From CAYOBW01 sp964402115 (GTDB taxonomy: Bacteria > Verrucomicrobiota > Kiritimatiellia > UBA8416 > CAYOBW01), in assembly GCA_964402115.1 (NCBI GenBank), contig CAYOBW010000009.1, positions 1-64,000 of the forward strand: a stretch of DNA of 64,000 bases, given 5' to 3'. Below are positions 7,716-16,724 of this stretch, one piece after another (positions within the stretch are counted from its first letter, which is position 1; the number at the start of each line of letters is the position of its first letter). The notes beneath the pieces are model-generated. The model was not told the DNA's origin, made no database searches, and saw nothing but the letters and a program-made list of their open reading frames with translations. The position numbers were made by a program, and so were the translations under genes.

Positions 7716-8642
7716 TCAGCGGAAGAGCCGCTGCGCGAAGGCATACAGGCAGTTTCCCCAATGCGTCGGGTCGTGGCCATTGCCGTCCACGTGCCAGACG
7801 TGCGGCACGTCCTTCTCCTTCAGGTAGGCGTGCAGGCCCTGGCTGATGTTGATAAGGCCGTCTTTGTTCCCGCAGGTGAGCAGGAGCAGCTTGAGCTGCT
7901 TCTGCGCGGCGGCCGGATCCGGAACGAGTTCCGCCGGCGCCTTGGTGTTCGGCGCCGGGGAAAAGGCCCCGAGCCAGGCGAAGGTGTCCAGGTGCGCGAG
8001 GCCGAAGTTCAGCGTCTGGCCGCCACCCATGGAAAGCCCGGCCAATGCCCGGCCTGCGCGTTCTGCGCGCGTGCCGTACCGCGCTTCGATGGCGGGAATG
8101 ACGTCGTCCAGCAGATCGCGCTCGAAGTTCGCGAACGCCGGGGCCGTGGCGAAAACGTTCCCTTCCGGGCGGTCATTCTTCTGCGCCCGGCCATTCGGCA
8201 TCACGACGATCATCGGCACCGCCTTGTTGTCGGCGATGAGATTGTCCAGCAGGGCGCCCACATTCACGAAGCGCTGCCACTCGTTCTCGTCGCCGCCGAT
8301 GCCGTGCAGCAGGTAGAGCACGGGATACTTCCCTGCCTGCGCGTAACCGGGGGGCGTGTAAACCTGCATGCGCCGCTGCGTGCCGACGGTCCTGGAGTCG
8401 TATGCGACCATCTCCAGCTTGCCGTGGGGAATAGCGTCCCGCTGCGCATTGAAGCCGGCCGGCGGGGCCTCGAACGCCGGCTTGTCATCCGGACCAAGCA
8501 CGATCGTGCGGTTTCCTGCACCTCCGCGCGGTTTCCCGGCATTCGCCGGATTGCGTCCGGAGACTTCCGCGCCGCAGGCAAGCAGCGCGGTCGCGCAGAT
8601 CGTCAGGCCTAGGGCTGCGGTCTTTACGGTGTTCGATTTCAT
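7716..8642 (-). CDS. Secreted esterase, alpha/beta-hydrolase (CE1/feruloyl esterase-like)
   Basis: A 308-residue exported hydrolase. The N-terminus is a signal peptide ending in a lipobox-like LLACG, so it may be a lipoprotein. The fold signature of esterase D/CE1 enzymes is present: YPVLYLLHGIGG (oxyanion strand), the nucleophile elbow GLSMGGG with Ser204, an acidic residue in GNKDGL and the catalytic His in the C-terminal GNGHDPTHW region. CE1 members remove acetyl or feruloyl esters from plant polysaccharides. The actual ester is not predictable from sequence. It fits the glycan-degrading theme but has no operon partner. Confidence 0.88.
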   Translation of the reverse strand: MKSNTVKTAALGLTICATALLACGAEVSGRNPANAGKPRGGAGNRTIVLGPDDKPAFEAPPAGFNAQRDAIPHGKLEMVAYDSRTVGTQRRMQVYTPPGYAQAGKYPVLYLLHGIGGDENEWQRFVNVGALLDNLIADNKAVPMIVVMPNGRAQKNDRPEGNVFATAPAFANFERDLLDDVIPAIEARYGTRAERAGRALAGLSMGGGQTLNFGLAHLDTFAWLGAFSPAPNTKAPAELVPDPAAAQKQLKLLLLTCGNKDGLINISQGLHAYLKEKDVPHVWHVDGNGHDPTHWGNCLYAFAQRLFR

Positions 8643-8815
8643 GGCATGTGATGTGTTGCGTTCATTTCCCGTTTCCGGCAGGCGCCTGTCGGCGCGGTCT
8701 CCCTGACCGCGTGGGTATGCTCGTCCAGGAACGCGACGATGTCAACGGGCAAGGCGCGGCCCTTGATCCGCAGGGCGCATCTGTGATCTATTGACTTGCG
8801 CTCGCCCCACCGGTC

Positions 8816-8877
8816 GGCGCAACGTCAGTCTCGAGGTTCGGCGAGCTTGCGAGCCGTAACCCACCCGATGGTCGGCG
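8816..8877 (-). repeat. attC-like hairpin, inverted copy
   Basis: On the minus strand this 62-bp element aligns with 7522-7584. They share a 19-base block (GAGGTTCGGCGAGCTTGCG as read on the plus strand here), GCCGACC in place of GCCAACC, and ACGTTG near the other end. The core GGTTCGGC/GCCGTAACC forms a hairpin with one bulge. Confidence 0.4.
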
Positions 8878-8905
8878 ACGTGTATTTGTCCAGCCTTCGA
8901 TTTCC

Positions 8906-8993
8906 CATCGTCCTCGTCCTCGTCCTCGATTCCCTCGTTTGTCTCTTCGAGGACGACGACCGTTCGCTGTGCTCACTGAGGACGAGTACGATG
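8906..8993. repeat. GTCCTC microsatellite with inverted arm
   Basis: CATCGTCCTC and further GTCCTC units on the left face GAGGACGACGAC and GAGGACGAGTACGATG on the right, giving an imperfect 88-bp palindrome. No coding pattern is visible. Confidence 0.65.
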
Positions 8994-9002
8994 GATCGCC
9001 TG

Positions 9003-9036
9003 CCTACAGCCTAACAGCCCACAGCCTAACAGCCTA
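9003..9036. repeat. Short tandem repeat (CAGCCTAACAGCC type)
   Basis: Two and a half copies of a unit close to CCYACAGCCTAACAG. It sits between the GTCCTC palindrome and the C_GCAxxG_C_C gene. Together with the elements to its left it makes the 8643-9209 interval a repeat cluster without genes. Confidence 0.65.
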
Positions 9037-9209
9037 GACGCCCTTCCAGGGTCAATCAAACGCAGATGCGCCCTGATCCGCATACTCGTCCACATACTGC
9101 CCAAGCTGTTCTCCCCATGCGCCAGCGGCTCGCGAGGACGCTCGCCCCCCAATTCCGTTTCCACACCTCCGACTTGACAGAACACCACTGGAGGGGGATC
9201 CTTTACGCC

Positions 9210-9647
9210 ATGAATCACGCCGACAAAGCCGCCGCCCTCTTCGCCCAGGGGCTCGCCTGCTCGCAAGCCGTCTGCTCCGCCTACGCCGCCGAGTTCGGCC
9301 TCGATGAGGAGACCGCCCGGAAGGTCGCCGCCGGCTTCGGTGGCGGGATGGGTCGCATGGCGCAGACCTGCGGAGCCGTGACGGGGGCCTACATGGTGCT
9401 CGGCTTGAAATACGGAGCCGCGACGGGGGACCGGGCGGCGAAGGAGACCGCCTACCGGCAAGTCCGCGCGTTTGCCGAGCGGTTCAAGGCCAGGAACGGT
9501 TCCCTGGTCTGCAAGAAGCTGCTGGGCTGCGACATCGCCAAGCCCCGCGGCTTCGCGAAGATGCAGAAGCTGGGCCTGCACGAAAAGGTGTGTACGCAGC
9601 TCGTGCGCGACGCCTGCGCGATCCTGGACGAGCTGCTGCAGGAGTAG
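9210..9647 (+). CDS. C_GCAxxG_C_C family protein (putative redox/metal protein)
   Basis: A 145-residue protein with the cysteine pattern that names this family: CSQAVC near the N-terminus, then GFGGGMGRMAQTCGAVTGA with Cys-Gly-Ala, a later Cys pair around CKKLLGC and a final Cys. The conserved cysteines suggest metal or redox-cofactor binding. The family has no settled function. The ATG at 9210 is preferred because GGAGGGGGAT precedes it and the family starts this way. It stands alone between a repeat cluster and a sulfatase relic. Confidence 0.85.
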   Translation: MNHADKAAALFAQGLACSQAVCSAYAAEFGLDEETARKVAAGFGGGMGRMAQTCGAVTGAYMVLGLKYGAATGDRAAKETAYRQVRAFAERFKARNGSLVCKKLLGCDIAKPRGFAKMQKLGLHEKVCTQLVRDACAILDELLQE

Positions 9648-9820
9648 GGGGGCTGCCCCCCATGCCGCCCGGCGGAAGCGTCGAGTCAGTTGCTGCGACG
9701 CCGTGGGCCGCACGACGAAGATCACGCACGCGGCGACTGCCGCTCACCCCAGCGTCTGGCCTTGAATGAACTGCGGCATGAGCTGTCGAACATCGAATAG
9801 ATGGTACACATCGGAACGGC

Positions 9821-9926
9821 CATGTGATCGATGGCATGCCGACCATCCTGTCCGTCGTCGGCGCGAGTTACCCGACGCAGCACAACGGCCACGCCGTGCT
9901 CCCGCCGGACAGCTCCTACGTGGCAT
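9821..9926 (+). pseudogene. Arylsulfatase C-terminal-region relic
   Basis: In the frame beginning at 9821 the translation reads HVIDGMPTILSVVGASYPTQ and then HNGHAVLP. This is the pattern of arylsulfatases (DIMPTxLxLAGAxYP, then NGHxxxPLEG). There is no open frame long enough for a sulfatase (about 450-550 residues), and the reading is interrupted on both sides. It is a short remnant. A second sulfatase relic lies at 15497-15938. Confidence 0.55.
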
Positions 9927-9937
9927 GGGCCTGCGGC

Positions 9938-9972
9938 CCCTCACCCCGGCCCTCTCCCCGCCGGGGAGAGGG
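9938..9972. repeat. REP-like palindrome CCCTCTCCCC/GGGGAGAGGG
   Basis: A 10-bp perfect stem with a short loop, next to CCCTCACCCCGG. A homologous element in the opposite orientation is at 36167-36197. The interval 9927-10210 holds no supported gene. Confidence 0.75.
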
Positions 9973-10210
9973 AGACTGGTGAAAGGACCGCGTCCCCACC
10001 GGTACGGTGCTGTGAATGGGCAGAGAAGAAGTGGAGGGCTACTCCCGTTTCCAGGTGCATGTCCGGCCTGTTTGCACGATTCGCGGGCGGCCGCGCGGTT
10101 GCCGCAGGCGCAACCGAGTTTCGGCAGCCTGCCGGCCCGCCAACACGGGACAACAGGCCGACCACGTTGCGTAGAACGGCAAACCCCGAGGCGTTCCCAG
10201 GAGCGGGGCG

Positions 10211-13200
10211 TTACTTCGTGGCGGCGCCGCGGTCGGCGTGGAGGCGCGCGATCTCTTCCGGGCCGAGCGCGCGGCTGAACCACTGCACCTCGTCGAGGTC
10301 GCCGACGAAGCCGGATTGTTGCCGCGGGTAATCGTCGTTGCAGAAGCCGATCCGCACGGGGAGGCCCGCTTCGTTGTGCCGCGCGACCTCCATGCGGTCG
10401 CCGCCCACGAGGCGTCCATCCACGAAACACTGGACGTTGTGGCCCTCGCGCGCGGTCGATACCGAGACGGCGACGTGGTGCCACTGCCCGTCCGCGACGG
10501 GCGCATCCGTGACGGTGACGCCCACCCAGCCGACGTCGAATTTGAGGCGCCCGTCTTCCACGAACATGACCTTGCCACCCTGTTTCCATTCGCGGCCAGG
10601 GCCCGACCGCGCCAGGATGGCTCCGCCCCGGGTGGTCCGCATCCACGCCGCCCAGGTGAAGGCGCCGTTCGCGCGCAGGTCGTCGGCGCGGTCCAGTTGC
10701 GCGTAGCTTTTCCCGTCGAGATGGAGCGCCTTGCCGGCGACACCCGGCACCCAGGCGGCGGTGCCGCGAATGGCGCCTTCATGGCCGCCCGCGCTGTCCT
10801 TGATCGTCGCCCCCGCGCCCTCGTCCAGGCACCACCTCACCGGGGCCGGCGGCGCGCCGGTTTTGGCGCGGCCCACCGGCGACCACGCCGTCTCGTTGAA
10901 GTACGCGTCGCGCGCCTTGACGCGGTAGGCCACTGCGCTGTCCGGCGGCAGCCCCGCGTCGACGAAGGTCCGGTCCTCCTGCCACCCGCAGCCGCGGCCG
11001 GGGCCCTCGCAGCAGTCGAAGAGGTATTCCGTGCCGATTCCGGGAAGGGCCGCGGCCGACATTGCGATCGCGAAGACATCGTTCGTGGCCATTCCGGGAA
11101 CAGCCGCCCACGCCGCCGGCTTCCCGCGGTTCGTCGAAAGCTCCGGTTTGGCGCCGCGCAAGGTGAAGGTGACCGGCGTTGTGGCCTGGCGCTGCAGCCA
11201 GACCACGAGCGACCGTCGTCCGTTCGGGTCCCACACCGTCCCCTGGCGGAGGGTCGGGCCGTCGGCCTGCTTAGTGGAGTCGATGCTGACCTTGCCCGAC
11301 TCCTCGGAGTTCCAGTTCCGCACCACGAAGCACGGGTTCACGATCGGTCGCTCCGGCGAGGCCGCGACGCGGAAGGACGGCGCCTCGCCGGTGGCGCTTA
11401 GCACGTAGGCGCGTTGCCCGGGATCGTAGCCGGAGCCGCGGCAGTTCGACAGCGGTTCCATCGCCGGCGCCTGCAGCCAGGAGCGCGCCAGCGGCGCCAG
11501 TTCCTCGGCGCCCTGCTTGGACAGGCCTTCCATCAGCAACTTCTCCTGGTACGGCCGAGCGCCGAACCGCGCGCGGTAGTCCGGCATATACACATGCGTC
11601 AGGGAGCAATGCGCGGCCCTGTCAGGGAAGCTGGCGTAGCGGCCATCGGACGGGATCTGCGCCACCGGCCAGTGATTCCAGGATGGAAACACCGAGTAGG
11701 GGACCGCTCCGCCGCCATAGACGTTGCCTCTGGCGAAATCGCCGATCGTGAAAGGATCGTACTCGGCGCGGTAGTTCACCACGTGAATCTTCTGATCCCG
11801 GTAGTTGACGCCGCGCGGCGGGCCCTTGGTCCAGCTGTAGGCCGTCGCCTTGCCGCGCAGGTCAGCCAGCGTCAGCGCCGGATCGGTGGCAACAACCTGC
11901 TCGGGATGCTGGTTCGGGCCGAGGATGGCCATGGACTCGTGCCACTCGTGGTTGCGCGGGCCGTCGGTCCACAGGTGCATGGTCTTCACCGCCACACCAT
12001 CGGGGTAGATGTAGTAGTACCAGTCCGACCAGTCGCCCCAACCGGTGGCGGGGTTGTAGTTGGCGATGACATTGCCCCGCGTGTCCACCAGGGGGAAGCG
12101 CCATTGCACCACCACGCGCGCCGGCGTGTTCTCGAGCACGCGCGCATGATTGAAGAGCGACTGCTTGTCGGACATCGGCTCCTGGCAGCCGCTGCCGCCG
12201 GATCGGCCCCAGGTCTCGTTGAACTCGTTGCTGTACCACTGGTCCTTCTCATTCACGAGCATCGGGATGTATCCCGTGCCGCGCCAGAAGACGAACTGCC
12301 CGGGCAGCAGGTCGAAGCCGACCACCACATCCGGGTAGGGGCCGAAGTTCCAGAGGTTGTCCCAGGCATCGTAGTACTTGAGCCGCGTGTAGTGGGCGCC
12401 GAACCGTCCGCCCGTGTCGAACGCCGGCAGCGCGCGCGGGTCCATGCCGACCGGCGGCGGCGTGCCCGCAAGCGCCGCGGCCGCGGTCACCTGCGCCGCG
12501 CTCAGGGCGCGGTCGTAGATGCGGACTTCGTCGATCAGCCCGTCGAACGCGTACAGCGCCTCGCCCGCACGGCCGACGGGGTCCGTCCACGGCCGCGGCT
12601 TTCCCCGGCCGATCCGGATCGGATCGGACGTGGTCCGGATCCGCCCCGCACCCACCTGCTTCGTCACCAGCGGCTTCCCATCCAGGAACAGCGCCATGAG
12701 ACCGGTCCGCCCGTCATAGGTCCCGGCCAGGTGGTACCAGCGGAAGCGCGCCAGCTGATTCGTGGCAACCACTGCGTGCCACGTGCTGTCAAGCTTCAGC
12801 TTGAACCCCGCCTCTGCGTGGCTGCTGACGCCAAGAAAATAGCCGTCATCGTCGCCCTGCTGCACGATCGGGCACCAGTTCCAGGGATACGCGCCGATGG
12901 CAATCCACGCCTCGAGCGTGAGCGCGTCGGCTATGGCAGGGGCCTTGGCCGGGGGAAGGCTGAGAACGGTGTTGTAGCCGTCGAACTGCAGACACGTCCC
13001 GGACACCCCCTTGCGCCACAGGCTCTTGCGGCCCGGAATCCCGCCCGGTTCGCCGGTCACGGTCTCGCTTGCGACATCGCCTGCGCCCTCGTCAAAGCGC
13101 CATTCGCGCACCGGCGGGATTACCGGCGGCCCCTGAAGGGGGCTGCCCGGTACGGCAGCCGGCGCCGGCGAGTGGCGCGGAGCGGTGCGCGAGAGTTCGC

Positions 13201-13768
13201 GCACACCCTCCGGCGCAAGCTGGAGCGTCTGCACCGTCTGATTCAGCGGGTCGTTCCAGTCGTCGATCTTCGCCGTGCCCTGTTTGATGGTGCGGGTGAG
13301 GCTGCCCTTGGGCGTGATGACGAAGCACTCCTCCACGAAGTTTGTGGCAGCGGCGCCGCGGTACGGATTGCCGCCCTCGAAGCGCGGCAAGTAGCGCCAG
13401 CAGACCGTGACTTGCCGGGGCGTGTCCTCCACCAGCAGGACGCGCGAGAACGCGTTCACCCGGTCGGGCTGCGCCTGGCTGCCGTCTCCCTGCCGGGGAA
13501 CGAGCTCCTCGAGGAACCATTTGCCCTTGGCCGTCTCCCAGTACGGCAGGTAGCTCGACCCGCGCCAGAACACGAGCCGGCCTTCGGGTGCGGGGAGTCC
13601 CACGACGATATCGGCGAAGTCTCCGACCCGCGCGTACTGCTCGAACGGCTCGCCCGCATCGAGGCGTGTGTAGTACGCATGCAGGTTGGCGGCACAGGCG
13701 GCTCCGACGCCCCATGCCGACGCCAGCAGAACCCCCAGAATCAGCGTTCTTCGCCTTCTGCTGCTCAT
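10211..13768 (-). CDS. Secreted LamG-domain protein, two concanavalin-like domains
   Basis: A 1185-residue exported protein. The start at 13768 (MSSRRRRTLILG) is chosen because GGAGG lies 8 bases upstream and a signal peptide follows at once. A domain of about 200 residues containing DIVVGLPAPEGRLVFWRGSSYLPYW occurs twice (near 30-230 and 460-700). Two LamG/concanavalin A-like folds are seen, near 240-445 (WRFDEGAGDVAS to DEVRIYDRALSAAQV) and in the last 180 residues (WCLDEGAGATIK to DEVQWFSRALGPEEI). No hydrolase motif is recognised. A carbohydrate-binding surface role is inference. Neighbouring genes are relics of sulfatase and PATR genes. Confidence 0.85.
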   Translation of the reverse strand: MSSRRRRTLILGVLLASAWGVGAACAANLHAYYTRLDAGEPFEQYARVGDFADIVVGLPAPEGRLVFWRGSSYLPYWETAKGKWFLEELVPRQGDGSQAQPDRVNAFSRVLLVEDTPRQVTVCWRYLPRFEGGNPYRGAAATNFVEECFVITPKGSLTRTIKQGTAKIDDWNDPLNQTVQTLQLAPEGVRELSRTAPRHSPAPAAVPGSPLQGPPVIPPVREWRFDEGAGDVASETVTGEPGGIPGRKSLWRKGVSGTCLQFDGYNTVLSLPPAKAPAIADALTLEAWIAIGAYPWNWCPIVQQGDDDGYFLGVSSHAEAGFKLKLDSTWHAVVATNQLARFRWYHLAGTYDGRTGLMALFLDGKPLVTKQVGAGRIRTTSDPIRIGRGKPRPWTDPVGRAGEALYAFDGLIDEVRIYDRALSAAQVTAAAALAGTPPPVGMDPRALPAFDTGGRFGAHYTRLKYYDAWDNLWNFGPYPDVVVGFDLLPGQFVFWRGTGYIPMLVNEKDQWYSNEFNETWGRSGGSGCQEPMSDKQSLFNHARVLENTPARVVVQWRFPLVDTRGNVIANYNPATGWGDWSDWYYYIYPDGVAVKTMHLWTDGPRNHEWHESMAILGPNQHPEQVVATDPALTLADLRGKATAYSWTKGPPRGVNYRDQKIHVVNYRAEYDPFTIGDFARGNVYGGGAVPYSVFPSWNHWPVAQIPSDGRYASFPDRAAHCSLTHVYMPDYRARFGARPYQEKLLMEGLSKQGAEELAPLARSWLQAPAMEPLSNCRGSGYDPGQRAYVLSATGEAPSFRVAASPERPIVNPCFVVRNWNSEESGKVSIDSTKQADGPTLRQGTVWDPNGRRSLVVWLQRQATTPVTFTLRGAKPELSTNRGKPAAWAAVPGMATNDVFAIAMSAAALPGIGTEYLFDCCEGPGRGCGWQEDRTFVDAGLPPDSAVAYRVKARDAYFNETAWSPVGRAKTGAPPAPVRWCLDEGAGATIKDSAGGHEGAIRGTAAWVPGVAGKALHLDGKSYAQLDRADDLRANGAFTWAAWMRTTRGGAILARSGPGREWKQGGKVMFVEDGRLKFDVGWVGVTVTDAPVADGQWHHVAVSVSTAREGHNVQCFVDGRLVGGDRMEVARHNEAGLPVRIGFCNDDYPRQQSGFVGDLDEVQWFSRALGPEEIARLHADRGAATK

Positions 13769-13871
13769 CGTATCAGCCTCCTTCAGGCAAGTGCGGTCGG
13801 CGCCGTGCGAATGGCCAGCACCGGACGGCGCCCCCGGCACGTCGCGTGCAGGGAGTCCATCCCTGCTGCCG

Positions 13872-13961
13872 TCACCGGACAAGCAGCACCGTCCCCCGAA
13901 TCACCTTCACGAGGTAGCCCAGCGCGTCGATGCTCACGGGACTGCCGCCGATGGTGATCAT
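13872..13961 (-). pseudogene. PATR-type C-terminal relic (GTVLLVR end)
   Basis: A 29-codon frame ends in LGYLVKVIRGTVLLVR and is preceded in frame by a stop codon directly before its ATG. It aligns with the C-terminus of the relic at 15946-16236: G..V.ID..GY[LI][VI]....GTVL[IL]VR. It has no start region, repeats or signal peptide, so it is the surviving tail of a lost PATR-like gene. Confidence 0.6.
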
Positions 13962-14220
13962 CTACGGAACCTGGCATCCGAAACCCGTCCGACCGCCGCC
14001 ACCCACCGCTACCTATAGCGTGAATCGTAGCGCGAGTCACGCAAACGGCGCTACTGCCGTTTTGAAAGAAGATGGACGGTACGGTAGTTTCGCTCCCCGC
14101 GAAGTGCGATCCCGACGATGCCGGCTCGACGCAGATCAGCCTCGAGGACGAGGAAACGGTCGTGATCTTGCGGTAAATGAGCGGCGACATGGCCTTCGCC
14201 GGCATGCTAGGATCCCGTCC
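13962..14220. other. Intergenic with possible gene relic
   Basis: A short plus-strand frame at 14072-14176 (34 codons) ends in STQISLEDEETVVILR. It reads like the tail of a longer protein, but no family is recognised. Nothing else here is supported. The end of the interval carries AGGA 8 bases before the sialidase ATG. Confidence 0.3.
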
Positions 14221-15438
14221 ATGAACAGATTTCAGCGCTGCATATGGGTCGTCCTCGTGTTCGCGAGTGGCGAGGCCGCCGCGAGCCCCTTCCTGGAGCA
14301 GACGAACCTGTTCGCGTCGGGGCGGGAGGGGTACGCGCTTTACCGGATTCCGGGCGTCGTGGTCACGGCCAAAGGCACTGTACTGGCTTACTGCGAGGCG
14401 CGGCGTACCGGCAGCGACTGGGCCGACATGCATGTCCTCCTGCGCCGGAGCACGGATGGCGGCCGGACCTGGGGGGAACGGTGTAACATCGCCAGCGTGT
14501 CGGGGCCGAAGCCCAAGAATCCCGTGCGGCAGAATGCCAACCCCGACGAGATCACCTACAACAACCCCATCGCCATCGCCGACCGCGACGGCACCGTTCA
14601 TTTCCTGTTCTGCCTGGAGTACATGCGCTGTTTTCACCAGCGCAGCCTGGACGATGGCGTCACCTGGTCCAAGCCGGTGGAGATCACGGGCGCATTTGAC
14701 GCATTCCGGCCCGCGTACGACTGGCGCGTGCTCGCCACCGGGCCGGGGCACGGCATCCAGTTGCGGAACGGGCGGCTGCTGGCCCCTGTGTGGATCTCGC
14801 CCGGCCGAGGCGGCAATAACCACTCGCCCAACGTTAACGCCGTCATCTACAGCGACGATCACGGCGCATCCTGGCGGGCTGGCGAGCTCGCCGTCGCCGA
14901 CACCGAATTCACGCCCGGCGCGAGCGAAACCGCGCTTGTCCAGCTGGCCGACGGGCGGGTGCTCCTCACCGTACGCGCCCAGGCGAAGGATTCCCGGTGC
15001 GTGTTCGCGGTCAGCGCGGACGGGGTGGCGGGATGGTCGCGCCCCCGCACCAGTCCGCAGATCTACGCGCCCGGCTGCATGGCCGGCCTGGTGCGGCACT
15101 CCAGGCCGCCGGCCTCCGACCGGAATCGCATCCTCTTCTCCCTGCCTGCGCCCCAGGATGGTCCGGGCGGCACGATCCTGCCGGGTGCATCGCGCGAGCG
15201 GAAGAACCTCACCATCCGCCTGAGCTACGACGAAGGCGAAACCTGGGCCGTCTGCAAAACGCTGGAGCCCGGGCCGGCGGCCTACAGCGACCTGGCCGTC
15301 CTTCCCGATGGCACGATCATCTGCTTCTACGAAGCAGGCAATCCGCAGGCTGCCAAACCCTCGCCCTATGGGTTCCTGACGCTGGCGCGCTTCAACCTAG
15401 AGTGGCTGACCGACGGCAGGGACAAGGGGGAACGCTGA
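14221..15438 (+). CDS. Exo-alpha-sialidase (GH33-type BNR propeller)
   Basis: A 405-residue sialidase with a signal peptide (MNRFQRCIWVVLVFASGEAAA). The six-bladed propeller marks are clear. The Arg-Ile-Pro motif in YRIPG carries the first arginine of the sialate-binding triad. Asp boxes are STDGGRTW, SLDDGVTW, SDDHGASW and SYDEGETW. Catalytic Glu lies in GASETALVQL and catalytic Tyr in GPAAYSDL. Sialidases of this type release terminal sialic acid from glycans. It lacks the extra N-terminal domain of the two sialidases at 44996 and 47713. It sits alone among sulfatase and PATR relics. Confidence 0.92.
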   Translation: MNRFQRCIWVVLVFASGEAAASPFLEQTNLFASGREGYALYRIPGVVVTAKGTVLAYCEARRTGSDWADMHVLLRRSTDGGRTWGERCNIASVSGPKPKNPVRQNANPDEITYNNPIAIADRDGTVHFLFCLEYMRCFHQRSLDDGVTWSKPVEITGAFDAFRPAYDWRVLATGPGHGIQLRNGRLLAPVWISPGRGGNNHSPNVNAVIYSDDHGASWRAGELAVADTEFTPGASETALVQLADGRVLLTVRAQAKDSRCVFAVSADGVAGWSRPRTSPQIYAPGCMAGLVRHSRPPASDRNRILFSLPAPQDGPGGTILPGASRERKNLTIRLSYDEGETWAVCKTLEPGPAAYSDLAVLPDGTIICFYEAGNPQAAKPSPYGFLTLARFNLEWLTDGRDKGER

Positions 15439-15496
15439 TGGCTGTTCAGGGGCCGCCGGGCGGAACGTATAGCGTACAACCCCGCCGCACTGGGCA

Positions 15497-15938
15497 GTGG
15501 CTGGTGTGGTTGCCGCGACGTTGGCGTGGGGCACGCCCTCCAGCCCGGTTGTCGCGGCGGACCGGCCCAACATCATCCTCTGCATGACGGATGACCAGGG
15601 CTGGTATCGATCTGCTGGGCATCATGCTGCCCGGCGAGGGCGGGCCGATCGACGGCATCAGCCTGCTGCCGCTCATCGATGGCAAGATGGAGAACCGCCC
15701 GAAGCCGATCCCGTTCCAGGATGGCAACCAGACGCGGCTCATCGACAGCGCATACACGCTGGCGAACGGCCGCCTCTTCCGCTTTGCCGAGGGCGGGCGC
15801 AAGGACGTGGACATCACCGATCAGGAACCGGAAGTCCTCAGGCGGATGACGGATTGGATGAACGCGTGGAAGGCTTCGGTCAAGAAGGATGCGGCTGCGT
15901 ACACCGCCAAGGCGCCCGGGAAGCGCGCTGCGGAATGA
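15497..15938 (+). pseudogene. Sulfatase pseudogene with large internal deletion
   Basis: The left part reads VAGVVAATLAWG...AADRPNIILCMTDDQGW, which is a signal peptide tail plus the first metal-binding strand of type I sulfatases. Near 15606 the frame shifts by one, and the reading continues as DLLGIMLPGEGGPIDGISLL to the C-terminus (stop at 15936-15938). The roughly 350 residues between, including the C/S-x-P-x-R active-site motif, are missing. The deletion joins strand 1 directly to the C-terminal domain. There is no in-frame ATG for the left part. It follows the sialidase, so the ancestral locus paired a sialidase with a sulfatase. Confidence 0.8.
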
Positions 15939-15945
15939 GGCTGGC

Positions 15946-16236
15946 ATGGCCACCGGCAGGAACGCGACCGTGATGTCCCGCGACGGCGCCACCAGCACCA
16001 TCCGTATCGACGCCGGCGGCGAACTGAGCTTCAAGGAAGCGCAGGCCATCACGTGGACGGGCCATATGAACATCGAGGGCACGCTGACCGGCACCTCGCT
16101 GCGGTTCGGTACCACCCGCGAAAGCCTGGCCGCGACGCAGTTGCAGATGATGCGCTGCAACGGTAGACGCGTGGGCATCGACGGCGCCGGCTACATCATC
16201 GAGGGCCTTCAGGGCACGGTGCTCATTGTGCGGTGA
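15946..16236 (+). pseudogene. PATR-type C-terminal fragment (GTVLIVR end)
   Basis: A 96-codon frame. It includes STIRIDAGGELSF, TSLRFGTTRESLAATQLQ and the terminal IDGAGYIIEGLQGTVLIVR. The segment LRFGT....LAATQL is typical of the last domain of PATR and related surface proteins. It lacks a signal peptide and repeats, so it is most likely the 3' remnant of a larger gene. It could be expressed from the ATG at 15946, but no clear ribosome-binding site precedes it. Confidence 0.6.
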
Positions 16237-16724
16237 CCGGCCTGCGTTTCGTCCGTTGCGGCTTGAGGGGGTGCCGGGTTTGACCAGCGCGTGCTCGCGG
16301 GCGTGGATGGCGGCGGCGTTGCGGCTGACGCGGCCGGTGAGCTGGTCGGCATGGTGCGTTCTGAGCAGCCCCTCGCGAATCTGTTGCCGCAAGTCGTCGC
16401 CGGCTCTACATTACTCCACGCCATGCAAGCCGTGAGGAGCAGCGTTGCGGGGGGGGGGGGGGACAGGGGGCCCGCCATGAAACCTACCGGGGGGGTGACA
16501 GCGCGCGGGACNNNNNNNNNNCGGGCCGCCCCCCGGGACCCGTGGCCCCGCCGGGCGCCCCCGCTCCCCCCCCCCCCCCCCCAGGGGGGGAGGGGGGGGG
16601 GGGCGGGGGGGGGGGGGGGGGGGACAGGAGGCTCGCCATGAAACCTACAGGGAGTGTGACATCGAGCGGGACCACATCGACCGATGATCGGCACGGTGGA
16701 ATTCGGCGTGAAGGTGAAAATGCC
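16237..16724. other. Gene-free interval containing a scaffold gap
   Basis: Ten N bases (16512-16521) lie between a poly-G run (from about 16450) and long poly-C/poly-G runs (16567-16623). The text ATGAAACCTAC in a 50-base context occurs on both sides of the gap (about 16460-16511 and 16622-16672), with the left copy enriched in G and C. This indicates overlapping low-quality contig ends joined by N. Left of the gap (16250-16440) a minus-strand frame is open but unrecognised. Confidence 0.85.

Noticed and set aside
8906..9036. Possible CRISPR array at the GTCCTC and CAGCC repeats
   Set aside because: Units are short and contiguous with no spacers of regular length, and there are no cas genes in the window.
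16237..16440. Possible minus-strand gene fragment (RQQIREGLLRTHHADQLTGR)
   Set aside because: The frame is open but I recognise no family, and it abuts the low-quality gap. Evidence is too weak to report as a gene.
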